Shown in pieces: positions 8,169 to 16,453 of a stretch of DNA of 37,352 nucleotides. Where the stretch lies: assembly GCA_009835395.1 (NCBI GenBank), contig VXXM01000037.1, positions 1 through 37,352 of the forward strand. Reading direction: 5' to 3'. Position 1 is the first letter of the stretch. Each line of letters opens with the position of its first letter. The notes under the pieces are model-generated. The model was not told where the DNA came from. It saw nothing but the letters and a program-made list of their open reading frames with translations, and made no database searches. The translations under genes were made by a program, and so were the position numbers. Source of the DNA: Acidimicrobiia bacterium (lineage in GTDB: Bacteria > Actinomycetota > Acidimicrobiia > Acidimicrobiales > CATQHL01).

Positions 8169-8903
8169 TCAGCGGCCCAGGGCCGTCCAGGCCGCCAGCA
8201 CGCCGACGTCGCCGAACACCTCGACGTCGCCGGGCGCTATGCGTCGCCAGAGCACCAGGTCGAGCTGCGCGCCGGTGCCCCGCACCGCGACGTCACCCCG
8301 GGCATGGATCCGCTCGGCCTCCAGACGTCCCTCGGAGATCCGGCAGAGCCACTCGCCGTCCCCGTCGGTGCGATGCAGGTGCAGCGTGCCTTCCGGCAAC
8401 GCGTCGGCCGCCGACCTGACCTGGAACGGCAGGATGACCTCCATCAACTCGTCCACGCCGTCGGCCGCCAGGTCGCTGTCGAGGGGCCCGGGCTCCCCTA
8501 CCGCGTTCTCGGCGTCCCAGCGATGGATCAGGGTCTCGTGCGCCATTCGCCTCTGCCAGAACGCAGCGCTGTTGACGCCCGCAAAACCCCACACCTCCTC
8601 GGCCGGGTCGATGTCCCGCAGCGCCGCCAGCACCCTGGCGTGGGCGTCGCCGAACCACTCCACGACCGCCTCGCCGCGCGGCGGGCGCGGCACGTCCTCC
8701 CGGTTCAGCATGGTCGCCGAGCGCGCTTCGACATGCTCGCTGACCCAGTTGTAGACCCATCCGAGGTGACCCACGAGCCTGTCCAGGCTCCAGCGGGGGC
8801 AGCTGGGGACCGGGGCGTCCAGGTCACCGGAGGCGGCGACCGCGCTGACCGCGGCGCCCTCGCGCTCGGTGGCGGTGTTGTAGGCGGCAGTGTCGAGACT
8901 CAT
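8169..8903 (-). CDS. Maleylpyruvate isomerase-like (MDMPI/DinB fold) protein
   Basis: A 244-aa member of the mycothiol-dependent maleylpyruvate isomerase-like family (TIGR03083 type), cytoplasmic. The N-terminal four-helix domain carries the probable zinc ligands H46 (VGHLGWV), E123 and H127 (AHETLIHRWD). The C-terminal part (about 150-244) resembles the small alpha/beta domain ending these proteins. Most members have no known substrate, and many use mycothiol, the actinobacterial thiol. The ATG at 8903 is preceded by GAGACT and six bases, a weak leaderless layout. A longer in-frame start at 8957 has an atypical Cys-rich lead and was not used. Confidence 0.82.
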   Translation of the reverse strand: MSLDTAAYNTATEREGAAVSAVAASGDLDAPVPSCPRWSLDRLVGHLGWVYNWVSEHVEARSATMLNREDVPRPPRGEAVVEWFGDAHARVLAALRDIDPAEEVWGFAGVNSAAFWQRRMAHETLIHRWDAENAVGEPGPLDSDLAADGVDELMEVILPFQVRSAADALPEGTLHLHRTDGDGEWLCRISEGRLEAERIHARGDVAVRGTGAQLDLVLWRRIAPGDVEVFGDVGVLAAWTALGR

Positions 8904-8987
8904 TCGCCAAGTCTCGCCCACCGGCACCGCATCCGCACACCGGCACTGCATCGGCACGCCGGCGGCTGGGTTCGGGCTGCCCGGCTA

Positions 8988-8993
8988 TAGGGT
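8988..8993 (+). promoter_or_regulatory. Candidate -10 box (TAGGGT) for the 155-aa membrane protein
   Basis: CTATAGGGT contains TATAGG (8986-8991) or TAGGGT (8988-8993). It lies about 40 bases before the ATG at 9034, which has a GGAGAG Shine-Dalgarno sequence. This is a leadered promoter in the divergent gap. Confidence 0.4.
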
Positions 8994-9033
8994 TGCGGCC
9001 ACAGAGGTTGCGTCACCACCGAGGAGAGAAACG

Positions 9034-9501
9034 ATGATCAGAGACTTTTCGCTCGACATCGACGCCCTGCGTGGCTTCCTGCATCTCGTGAGCGTGTCGG
9101 TCTGGGTCGGTGGGCAGATCGTCGTCGCGGGTCTCATCCCGTTACTGCGCAAGGTCGACCGCTCCGCGGGTCCGCTTCCCGAGGGCGAGAAGAGCGTTAC
9201 GCAGAAGGCGGCACACCGGTTCGGACGGATCTCCTGGCCGTTCTTCGCTCTGGCCATCATCACCGGCCTGTGGAGTCTCGGCGAGGTCGTGGCCAACGAC
9301 GAGTGGACGAGCAGCACCTCTGCCTGGAAAATTCTGTTCTTCGTGAAGATCGCCCTGGTGGCCGCCTCCGGAGTGGGCGCCTGGCTGCACACGCGGGCGC
9401 AACGGGCACCGGAGCGAGCGTTGTTCGCCAGTGTCGCTTCGCTGACCGCCCTCGCCGCGCTGCTCATCGCCGCAAGCTTCCAATCATCGCTCCCCGCCTA
9501 G
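9034..9501 (+). CDS. Small four-span membrane protein, CopD-like
   Basis: A 155-aa integral membrane protein with four hydrophobic segments. The first, LHLVSVSVWVGGQIVVAGLI, has the 'H.....W.GG' pattern of CopD and related copper or heme-associated membrane domains. The others are ISWPFFALAIITGLWSL, ILFFVKIALVAASGVGAWL and ALFASVASLTALAALLIAA. The histidines near the first span and before the third make a metal or heme role possible but not shown. The ATG at 9034 follows GAGGAGAG at good spacing. It stands alone on this strand, divergent from the MDMPI-like gene and convergent with the SpoU gene. Confidence 0.72.
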   Translation: MIRDFSLDIDALRGFLHLVSVSVWVGGQIVVAGLIPLLRKVDRSAGPLPEGEKSVTQKAAHRFGRISWPFFALAIITGLWSLGEVVANDEWTSSTSAWKILFFVKIALVAASGVGAWLHTRAQRAPERALFASVASLTALAALLIAASFQSSLPA

Positions 9502-9543
9502 CCTCCGGGCAGCGGGGAACCCAGCCGCCGGGCCGCGGGGTAC

Positions 9544-10197
9544 TCACTCGATCCGGGAGTTCTCCGGGCGCTCCGCGTGCCGGCAGATCCAGGCCCACAT
9601 GGCGATGCCGCTGGCCGCTCCGGCGTTGATGGAGCGGGTCGAGCCGAACTGGCTGATCCGGCGCAGTTCCGCACAGGCCTCAAGGGCCTCGGTTGACAGG
9701 CCCGGCCCCTCCTGACCGAACAGCAGAACGCAGCGTTCCGGCAGGTGGTGCTGCTCCAACGGCAGCGAGCCCGCCACGTTGTCGAGACCCACGAGCGGCA
9801 GCGACTCCCCCGCCGCCCAACTCGCCAGCGCGGCAATGTCGGGATGGTGGACCACGTGCTGGTAGCGATCGGTCACCATGGCCCCGCGGCGGTTCCAGCG
9901 TCGCCGGCCGACGATGTGCACGGCCCGGGCGCCGAAGGCGTTGGCGTTGCGGACCACCGAGCCGATGTTGAAGTCGTGCTGCCAGTTCTCGACTGCCACG
10001 TGGAACGGGTGCCGCCGCCGGTCCAGGTCGGCCACGATGGCCTCCTGGCGCCAGTAGCGGTAGCGGTCCACGACGTTGCGCCGATCGCCGGCGGCCAGCA
10101 GTTCGGGATCCAGGCGGGGATCGTCGGGCCACGGCTCGGGGTGCGGGCCCACGCCGGTGGGCGGCGACGAGCCTGCCTCCTGCGGCGTCGTGCTCAC
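9544..10197 (-). CDS. SpoU/TrmH-family RNA 2'-O-methyltransferase
   Basis: Methylates a ribose 2'-OH in tRNA or rRNA using S-adenosylmethionine, as a knotted SPOUT dimer. All three family motifs are present in the 217 aa: NIGSVVRNANAFGA (motif 1, 77-90), LLFGQEGPGLS (motif 2, 158-168) and GSTRSINAGAASGIAMW (motif 3, 185-201). The target nucleotide cannot be inferred. The start is the GTG at 10197, whose GTGA overlaps the stop of the PAQR gene. A much longer frame reading back through that gene is not coding. Last gene of the serA-DUF1015-PAQR-SpoU run. Confidence 0.92.
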   Translation of the reverse strand: MSTTPQEAGSSPPTGVGPHPEPWPDDPRLDPELLAAGDRRNVVDRYRYWRQEAIVADLDRRRHPFHVAVENWQHDFNIGSVVRNANAFGARAVHIVGRRRWNRRGAMVTDRYQHVVHHPDIAALASWAAGESLPLVGLDNVAGSLPLEQHHLPERCVLLFGQEGPGLSTEALEACAELRRISQFGSTRSINAGAASGIAMWAWICRHAERPENSRIE

Positions 10198-10904
10198 AGC
10201 GAGGGCACCACGACGCTCGCCACCACCCAGTACTGGCAGCCCACCGCGACGATGACGTTCAGGTGCCACACCTCGTGGTACTCGAAGCGTCCGGGCCAGG
10301 GATTCGGCCGGCGAAGCCCGAGAGCCAGCGCACCCAGCCCGAAGAACACGCAGCCGACATACACGATCACCGTCCCGAGCACGCCGAGCCCTTCCAGAAT
10401 CGGACCGATGGCAACGATCGAGACGGCCCCGATGGCCATGAAGACGCCGGTCATCAGCCTGAACCGGGGCTGCAGCGTCCGCCAACGCAGCGCGATCCCC
10501 AGGGCGCACACCGCGAGGACGGCGCCGAGCAGCCAGCGCCGGGGCCACCCGGGCACTCCGAGACCCATGATCGCCCCGTAGCTGGCGGCGATCAGCCCGA
10601 AGATGGCGATGTGGTCCCAACGGCGCATGTGCAACCACTCCCGGTCGCTCCAGCGCCTGAGGTGGAAGGTGCCGCTCACGGCGAACATCACCACGATGCT
10701 CGCGGCATAGAGCGCCACGATCGTCCGGGCGCCGGCGCCGGGCGTGACCGTCACGAGCCAGGCGCCGCCCGCCACCGCCGGCAGGATCATGGCGACGTGC
10801 ATCCGGCCCCGCCAACTGGGCGGGTTCAGGGAACTCTGCCGGTAGGGGTCGTCCGACAGGTCCGGCGTCCCGCCGACCTGGGAGCGAGCGGCAGCGTACG
10901 ACAT
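10194..10904 (-). CDS. PAQR / hemolysin III family membrane protein
   Basis: A 236-aa protein with seven probable membrane spans. It has the family's metal-site pattern: H81 in SGTFHLRRW, D97-H98 in RRWDHIAIFG, and the H-x3-H pair H210/H214 in YHEVWHLNV near the last span. Eukaryotic relatives are zinc-dependent hydrolases; bacterial members are still poorly defined and the name 'hemolysin' is historical. The ATG at 10904 starts 3 bases after the DUF1015 stop. Its own stop overlaps the SpoU start, so it sits inside a four-gene coupled operon. Confidence 0.9.
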   Translation of the reverse strand: MSYAAARSQVGGTPDLSDDPYRQSSLNPPSWRGRMHVAMILPAVAGGAWLVTVTPGAGARTIVALYAASIVVMFAVSGTFHLRRWSDREWLHMRRWDHIAIFGLIAASYGAIMGLGVPGWPRRWLLGAVLAVCALGIALRWRTLQPRFRLMTGVFMAIGAVSIVAIGPILEGLGVLGTVIVYVGCVFFGLGALALGLRRPNPWPGRFEYHEVWHLNVIVAVGCQYWVVASVVVPSL

Positions 10905-10907
10905 GGG

Positions 10908-12305
10908 CTACTGGAACCGGAGGAACACCCCCGAGCGGGGCTTCGGATGGAAGTAGGTGGACTTGGGCGGCATGATCTGCCGGGCGTCGGCGACGGACAT
11001 CATCGTCTCGATCGTGACCGGGTGCAGGACGAAACCCACCCCGCCCGCCTCGTCGCAGCGGCGCGCCACCTGCTCGGGGCCCAGCATCGCGGAGATGTAG
11101 TCGACGTTGCGGGTCTGCTCCGGGTCGTCGATCCCGAAGGTGGGGCCCAGAACGTGTTCCTGCAACCAGCCGGCGTCGATGCCCTGCACTCCGCCGGCCG
11201 GCGTGAACCGGAACCAGCGCCGCCCGAGGTAGACGCCGAAAACTCCCTGGCGGGGAGGCTCGGCTTCGCCGATCTCAACGGGCTCCAGCGACCCCAGCCG
11301 GCGCAGCGCCGCCTCGATGGCGACACCGTCGGTGGCGACGGCCGGTGTCACCCGCCGGTGGAACACCAGCAGGCGCAACTCGTCGTGCGGGAAGAGCGCC
11401 GCCAGAATGGCGTCGCTCGCCGGCAGTTCACCGGCGGGGGCCGCGCCCTCGCCGGCGCTCGAGAACTCCGGCTCGTCGCCCGTGACCCCGCCGGCGGGTG
11501 CCGGCGGCATGCCCGGTGGGGAGTGTCCCAGAGTCGTGAGAACGATGTCACTGGGGAGATAGCCGCCGGCGGCGCTGGAGGCCTTGCGCTGGCGACGCAC
11601 ACGCTCACTGACCACGAGGCCCGCGCCGAGACGGTGATGCCCGTCGGTGACGTAGAGGTTCTGACCCTGCAGATCCTCGTTCAGGACCTCCAGGAACGCC
11701 GGGTCGGTCACCTCCCAGACCCGCTGCGCCACGCCGTTCGGATCGACGAAGTCCAGGAGCGGCTCCTGGCCACCCTCGACCGCGTCGAGCAACGCGGCGA
11801 CGCGCGGCGTTCCCCGGAAGGTCAAGCCGACAGGGCTGGACTGGGCGCTGGTCAGCGCCAGGAACTCGCTCAGCAACTCCTCGCGGTCGGCGTGGGTGCG
11901 CTCGTGCGGCCTGATGCGGCCCTGCCGGTAGGCCTCCAGCGGCACGATCCCCACGATCCCGCGCTGGCGACAGCCGTAGCCGACGAGGCGGTACACGTAA
12001 ACGGCCGGCTCCGGGCGCGACTCGAAGGCTCCGAGGCGCAGCAGGCGGATCAGCGCCATCTGGTTCAGGACCGCCAACTCCGCCGGGCTGAGCGCATAGC
12101 CGACGTCCTCGGGTGAGCGCGTGGCGTGCATGTAACTGTCGGGCTGCGCCAGGAGAATGGCACGCCGCTCCTCCACACCGAGCCCCTCGTACGCCGGGGA
12201 GACGACCCGGTCGGCCCAGTCCTGGCAGACGACGCTGGCGGAGAACGGCCACAACACCGACCCGCGGTGACCCGGGGCGCCGCTTTCGGGCCTGCCATCG
12301 GTCAT
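10908..12305 (-). CDS. DUF1015-family protein coupled to serA
   Basis: A 465-aa cytoplasmic protein of the DUF1015 family. Recognisable blocks are the opening PFSASVVCQDWADRVVSPAYE (split here near residues 20-40), RPHERTHADR (132-141) and NLYVTDGHHR with DGHHR at 221-225. The DGHHR block is like the catalytic motif of ParB/sulfiredoxin-fold serine kinases such as SerK and SbnI. Its ATG overlaps the serA stop (ATGA), with GAGGAGG about 10 bases upstream, so the two are translated together. A role in serine or phosphoserine metabolism is inferred from this coupling and motif; no activity is claimed. A variable A/P/G-rich insert lies around residues 245-285. Confidence 0.88.
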   Translation of the reverse strand: MTDGRPESGAPGHRGSVLWPFSASVVCQDWADRVVSPAYEGLGVEERRAILLAQPDSYMHATRSPEDVGYALSPAELAVLNQMALIRLLRLGAFESRPEPAVYVYRLVGYGCRQRGIVGIVPLEAYRQGRIRPHERTHADREELLSEFLALTSAQSSPVGLTFRGTPRVAALLDAVEGGQEPLLDFVDPNGVAQRVWEVTDPAFLEVLNEDLQGQNLYVTDGHHRLGAGLVVSERVRRQRKASSAAGGYLPSDIVLTTLGHSPPGMPPAPAGGVTGDEPEFSSAGEGAAPAGELPASDAILAALFPHDELRLLVFHRRVTPAVATDGVAIEAALRRLGSLEPVEIGEAEPPRQGVFGVYLGRRWFRFTPAGGVQGIDAGWLQEHVLGPTFGIDDPEQTRNVDYISAMLGPEQVARRCDEAGGVGFVLHPVTIETMMSVADARQIMPPKSTYFHPKPRSGVFLRFQ

Positions 12306-13546
12306 GGCCCCGGATCCTCCTCGGCGGGGGCGGAGTCGGAGCCGGGCACCGGACGGACCTCTGTGTGGTACACGTGGGGCAGGTCCAGGATCTCGTCGAC
12401 CACTTCGGGGTTCATGATCCCTGATAGGTCCATCGTGGCGACCGCAGCGGTGGAGTCGCGGAAGATCCGATTCTCCATGCCGGCCACGTTCAGATCGTGG
12501 CGCCGGAGGACGGCCAGAACCGATGCCAGAACGCCGACGCGGTCCTCGTGGCGGACCGCGATCACGTGACTGCCGACGCGCCCGGTCTCGAGGTTCACGC
12601 AGTTCACGACCCGACCGCCGGCGTACGCCCTGACGACCTTGACTATCGCAGAGGCCACCGCCTCCTGGGCCTGCTCGGTGGAGGCGCCGATGTGCGGGGT
12701 GGCGACCACGTTGGGGTGCCGGACCAGCCGCGAGGCGAATCCGGAGGTGGAGCCGGTGGGCTCGTCCTCGAAGACGTCCAGGCCGGCACGGATTCCCTTG
12801 GCGTCCATGGCCTCCAGGAGGGCCTCGCTGTCGACCAGGCCCGCCCGCGCGGTGTTCAGCAGGATCGCACCCGCCGGCATCGCCGCCAGCACGTCCGCGT
12901 TCACCACCTGCTCGGTGCCGGCGAGATGCAGCGTCAGGACGTCGCAGAACGCCGCCATCTCGACGAGATCGTCGTGCAGCGTGAAGTCGAGATCCTCTAT
13001 GCGCCGGCGGACCAGGGGATCGCGGCCGGGGCGCCGCACGGCGTGCAGGCGCATGCCGAAGCCTGCCGCCCGCTCGGCCACGGCCATCCCGATGCGCCCC
13101 AGCCCGATGATGCCCAGCGAGCGGCTCTTGAGACCGCGTGCCGCACCGTAGCGGGGCTTGTCCCAGGTGCCCTCGCGCAGATCGGCCGCGGCGTCGGCGA
13201 TGTGCCGGTCGAGCGCCACCATGAGGCCCATCGTGAGTTCCGCCACCGCAACGGCGTTGCGCCCCGGCGTGTTGCAGACGTAGATTCCGCGGGCGGAGGC
13301 CGCGGCCACGTCGATGTTGTTGAACCCGGCTCCGGCGCGCACGATCAGCGACAGCGAGCGGGACGCGGCGATCGCCTCGGCGGTGACGAGGGTGCTGCGC
13401 ACCACGAGCACGTCGAACTCGCCGCCCGCCAGAAGCGGCCCCAATTCATCGGCCTTCACTTGGGGCTTCTCGATGCACTCGAAGCCGCGCGCATGCAGTT
13501 TGGCCACGGCACGGGGGTGGCACGGGTCGGCGAAGAGCACCCTCAT
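12302..13546 (-). CDS. serA: D-3-phosphoglycerate dehydrogenase
   Basis: First step of serine biosynthesis: 3-phosphoglycerate to 3-phosphohydroxypyruvate with NAD+. The 414-aa product has the NAD motif GLGRIG (148-153), the catalytic triad R234 (NTARAGLVD), E262 (DVFEDEP) and H285 (TPHIGAST), and a C-terminal ACT domain (about 328-400, VRHEDRVGVLASVLAVL) for serine feedback. Its length matches the short ACT-bearing type. The ATG at 13546 has GGAAGGGG upstream. A GTG at 13651 in the same frame has an even better GGGGAGG and would add 35 low-complexity residues, so it cannot be excluded. Head of the operon continuing into DUF1015. Confidence 0.94.
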   Translation of the reverse strand: MRVLFADPCHPRAVAKLHARGFECIEKPQVKADELGPLLAGGEFDVLVVRSTLVTAEAIAASRSLSLIVRAGAGFNNIDVAAASARGIYVCNTPGRNAVAVAELTMGLMVALDRHIADAAADLREGTWDKPRYGAARGLKSRSLGIIGLGRIGMAVAERAAGFGMRLHAVRRPGRDPLVRRRIEDLDFTLHDDLVEMAAFCDVLTLHLAGTEQVVNADVLAAMPAGAILLNTARAGLVDSEALLEAMDAKGIRAGLDVFEDEPTGSTSGFASRLVRHPNVVATPHIGASTEQAQEAVASAIVKVVRAYAGGRVVNCVNLETGRVGSHVIAVRHEDRVGVLASVLAVLRRHDLNVAGMENRIFRDSTAAVATMDLSGIMNPEVVDEILDLPHVYHTEVRPVPGSDSAPAEEDPGP

Positions 13547-13790
13547 GCTCGCACCCCTTCCAGAACCGGCGGCGAAGTCGGCCTCACGTCCCTCATGATG
13601 ACATTCGGGCGCAGCAGGTGGAAAGCGTCCGGGATCGCAGCCGCCGGTCACGCCCGCCTCCCCGGGTACAGTGCGCCTGCCACGGGGAGGCCTCTCACCC
13701 GGGAGTCACCAACGGCTGAACCAAGCGGCCTCGGGCTGTGGCTCGCGTGCACCCTGCCTGGCAGGTCTGCGGCCCGGACGGCGCGCGGCT
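13547..13790. other. Intergenic region upstream of serA
   Basis: 244 bases between the sulfatase stop and serA, both on the minus strand. It must hold the serA promoter, but I find no TANNNT box at leaderless spacing. It contains GGGGAGG before the GTG at 13651 and a CCTGCC-T-GGCAGG inverted repeat at 13753-13765 just after the sulfatase stop, which might help terminate that transcript. Confidence 0.4.
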
Positions 13791-15332
13791 CTAGCCCTCC
13801 GCCCAGGGTGGGGCGCCGGCGGGGCGGCTGCCGGGCGCATCTGCGAACGCCTCCGCCTCCGCCTCCAGCAACCGGTCGAACCACGCCCGAACCTCCGTGC
13901 GCCGTCCCCGGTCGACGGCCAGGTTCACGAGCTCGTGCGGGTCCTCCTGCAGGTCGTACAGCTCGTGCTCGTGGTCGTCGAAGTCGGCGTCGATGTCGAA
14001 GAGCTTCGGGCCCGCCGGCGGCCGCGCCGAGGTGGTGCTGCTGCCGCCGATCCCGTAGTAGCGGCAGTACTTGAAGCGGCCGTCGAAGATGCCGCGGCTG
14101 GCGTAGCGGGTATCCAGCAGGCCGTCGTACCAGGCCCAATCCTGGGCGAACAGGATCTCCTCGCGACCCCCGCCGGTCGGGTCGGCCCACAGCGGTGCCA
14201 GGTCGCGCCCCGGAAGGCCCGCCTCGGACAGGTCGACGCCCGCCAGTTCGGCCACCGTGACGGTGAGGTCCACGTGGCTGGTGAGCGCCGCGCTCTGCGT
14301 GCCCGGGGTCGTGATCCCCGGCGCCACGACGTACAGGGGGATGTGCATCGTCTCCTCGTAGTTCCACGGCCCCTTGGAGCGAAGGCCGTGCGAGCCGCAC
14401 TGGTCGCCGTGGTCGGAGGTGAAGATCACGACGGTGTCGCCGGCGGCGCCGGCATCCTCGATGGCGTCCAGGATGAGACCCACGCTCACGTCGCTCATCT
14501 CGTGGAGCTTCACGTAGTAGTCCAGTTGGCGGAGCCAGCGCCGCACCTCGGCGCGGTCCAGGTAGCCGCCGTTGCGGGACATCTCGTGGACGAAGCGCCG
14601 GTGCACGTCGGGCTTGGTGTGCAGGTCGTCGTCGAAGTTGGCCGGCAGTTCGTCGAAGCGCTCGGGGTAGTCGAGCGAGAAGGGCGGCAGGGCGTCGGCG
14701 CGCCCCCAACCCAGGGCGGCGTAGCGGTCGCGCACGCGGCGGTAGTGCTCGGGGTTGGCCTGCTGGTACCAGGGCTGATCGATGGGGAACCACATGACGT
14801 CGTGGGGATTGACGAGCCCCACGAACAGGAACCAGGGCTGCGGGCTGCCGGCGCGGTCGCGGATCCACTGCGCGGCCGAGGCTGCGATCGGCTCGTCGAA
14901 CTCCACCCCGCTGCCGGCCTGGCCCCAGAAGGCCTGGTCGTTGCCCTCCCAGTCGCCGAAGCCGTAGGACTCCATGTCCGGGTAGGGGCCCATGGACAGG
15001 TGCCACTTGCCCTTGTAGCCGGTGCGGTAGCCCTGCCTGCGCAGCATCTTGCCGAGAGTGTCGGTGCCGCTGTCCAGCCAGCCGTTGGCCGGTCCCCGGG
15101 TGTTCTCCTTGATGCCGTGGGCAGGCATGTACTCACCCGTCACGAGCGTCGCCCGCGACGGCGAGCAGGGCGAGGTGTGCGTGTAGTGGCGGCTGAACTC
15201 CAGACCGCCGGCCAGCAGGCGCCGGCGGGCGGGCAGGTCCACGTCGTCGGGCAGCCAGCCCCGGTGGCGCTCCTGGTCGGTGAGGATGAAGCAGATGTTG
15301 GGGCGCCGCGGACCGCTCCCGTTGCCGCTCAC
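13791..15332 (-). CDS. Type I sulfatase (formylglycine-dependent)
   Basis: Hydrolyses a sulfate ester; 513 aa. The modification motif is CSPSR with C56 as the future formylglycine, in a CSPSRATLVTGEYMPAHG context. Metal ligands are suggested by D19-Q20 at the N-terminus and by FTSDHGDQCGSHG further on; KGKWHLS is another active-site block. There is no signal peptide, so it is probably cytoplasmic. The overall layout is like choline-sulfatase or phosphonate-monoester hydrolase types, but the substrate is not readable. The GTG at 15332 overlaps the threonine aldolase stop (GTGA). It needs a formylglycine-generating enzyme encoded elsewhere. Confidence 0.92.
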   Translation of the reverse strand: MSGNGSGPRRPNICFILTDQERHRGWLPDDVDLPARRRLLAGGLEFSRHYTHTSPCSPSRATLVTGEYMPAHGIKENTRGPANGWLDSGTDTLGKMLRRQGYRTGYKGKWHLSMGPYPDMESYGFGDWEGNDQAFWGQAGSGVEFDEPIAASAAQWIRDRAGSPQPWFLFVGLVNPHDVMWFPIDQPWYQQANPEHYRRVRDRYAALGWGRADALPPFSLDYPERFDELPANFDDDLHTKPDVHRRFVHEMSRNGGYLDRAEVRRWLRQLDYYVKLHEMSDVSVGLILDAIEDAGAAGDTVVIFTSDHGDQCGSHGLRSKGPWNYEETMHIPLYVVAPGITTPGTQSAALTSHVDLTVTVAELAGVDLSEAGLPGRDLAPLWADPTGGGREEILFAQDWAWYDGLLDTRYASRGIFDGRFKYCRYYGIGGSSTTSARPPAGPKLFDIDADFDDHEHELYDLQEDPHELVNLAVDRGRRTEVRAWFDRLLEAEAEAFADAPGSRPAGAPPWAEG

Positions 15333-16366
15333 GACAGCTCGGCCAGGACCGCGCCCACCGCCCTGAGCGCCGTCTCGATGTCGCCGGCGGAGACGTCGAG
15401 GTGGGTCACGGCCCGCACCCGCTCCTCCACACGGCTCATGCGGACGTCGTGCGCGGCGAGGCGCTCCAGGAACTCCGCCGCCCGCAAGCCGGTGGAGGTG
15501 ACGTCGATCCACACCATGTTGGTCTCCACGTCCTCGGTCCCCAGCCCGAGGGCCGAGATCCCCTCGGCCAGGCGGGCCGCGTTGGCGTGGTCGTCGGCGA
15601 GGCGATCGATGTGGTGGTCCAGCGCGTGGAGACAGCCGGCGGCGGCGATGCCCGCCTGCCGCATGGCGCCCCCGCAGCGGTGCTTGTGCACCCGCGCCGC
15701 TTCGATGAAGTCGCTTCCCCCGACCAGCACGGCGCCGATGGGCGCCCCGAGGCCCTTGGTGAAGTCGATCCAGATGGAATCCACGGGCCCACCCCAGTCG
15801 GCCGCCTCGGTTCCCGACGCCACCGTGGCGTTGAAGAGCCGGGCGCCGTCGGTGTGCACCGGTACCGACGTCTCGTGCGCCACCGCGGCGACGGCCTGGT
15901 ACTGCGCCAGCGGCCACACGGTGCCCCCGCCGAAGTTGTGGGTCTGCTCGAGGCACAGAAGGCGGGGCCAGGGCCGGTAGGCGTTGCCGGGCGCCAGAGC
16001 CTCGGCGGCGGCCTCGGGCCCGAACCGACCCCCGTCGCTACCCAGCAGGTCGGTGATCACTCCCGAGTAGGCGGCGGCGCCACCGGTCTCGGATCGAACG
16101 ATGTGGCTGTCGACCGACGCCACGATGGCGTCGCCGGGCGAGGTGTGCGCCGCCACGGCCACAAGGTTGCACATCGTGCCCGTGGGCAGGAAGAGTCCGG
16201 CCTCGTGTCCCAGCATCTCCGCCACCCGGTCGCACAGCCGGTTGACCGTGGGATCGGTGCGCTGCTGCTCGTCGCCCACCTCGGCGTCGGCCATGGCGCG
16301 GCGCATGGCAGCGGTCGGTTTCGTCTGGGTGTCGCTGTAGAGATCCACCGCGGGCGGCCAGGGCAC
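15329..16366 (-). CDS. ltaE: Low-specificity L-threonine aldolase
   Basis: PLP enzyme that cleaves L-threonine or allo-threonine (and related beta-hydroxy amino acids) to glycine and an aldehyde. The 345-aa product begins with the family motif LYSDTQTKPT, has VGDEQQRTDPTVNRLCD, the PLP aspartate in VPVHTDGARLFNA (H171, D173) and the Schiff-base lysine K204 in DFTKGLGAPIG. The GTG at 16366 lies 6 bases after a TAGAGT box, so the mRNA is probably leaderless. It is translationally coupled to the sulfatase downstream. Confidence 0.92.
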   Translation of the reverse strand: MPWPPAVDLYSDTQTKPTAAMRRAMADAEVGDEQQRTDPTVNRLCDRVAEMLGHEAGLFLPTGTMCNLVAVAAHTSPGDAIVASVDSHIVRSETGGAAAYSGVITDLLGSDGGRFGPEAAAEALAPGNAYRPWPRLLCLEQTHNFGGGTVWPLAQYQAVAAVAHETSVPVHTDGARLFNATVASGTEAADWGGPVDSIWIDFTKGLGAPIGAVLVGGSDFIEAARVHKHRCGGAMRQAGIAAAGCLHALDHHIDRLADDHANAARLAEGISALGLGTEDVETNMVWIDVTSTGLRAAEFLERLAAHDVRMSRVEERVRAVTHLDVSAGDIETALRAVGAVLAELS

Positions 16367-16372
16367 GGGGGG

Positions 16373-16378
16373 ACTCTA
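16373..16378 (-). promoter_or_regulatory. Candidate leaderless -10 box (TAGAGT) of the threonine aldolase
   Basis: On the minus strand TAGAGT is followed by six C residues and then the GTG at 16366. No Shine-Dalgarno sequence is present. Confidence 0.55.
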
Positions 16379-16440
16379 ACCGCCGGCCACCCCTCCCCAG
16401 CCTCGGCGGTTGCCTGCTCGTGCGGGCAAACCGCGACGTA

Positions 16441-16446
16441 TAGCCT
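16441..16446 (+). promoter_or_regulatory. Candidate leaderless -10 box (TAGCCT) of the 320-aa membrane protein
   Basis: TAGCCT, then 7 bases, then GTG at 16454. It lies in the 87-base divergent gap, back to back with the aldolase promoter. Confidence 0.6.
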
Positions 16447-16453
16447 GCGGCCC

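Noticed and set aside
10198-10815. N-terminal extension of the SpoU methyltransferase
   Set aside because: It covers the PAQR gene in another phase and has no methyltransferase features.
15401-16453. Upstream extension of the 320-aa membrane protein
   Set aside because: It runs antisense through the threonine aldolase and lacks membrane segments. A leaderless GTG at 16454 explains the start.
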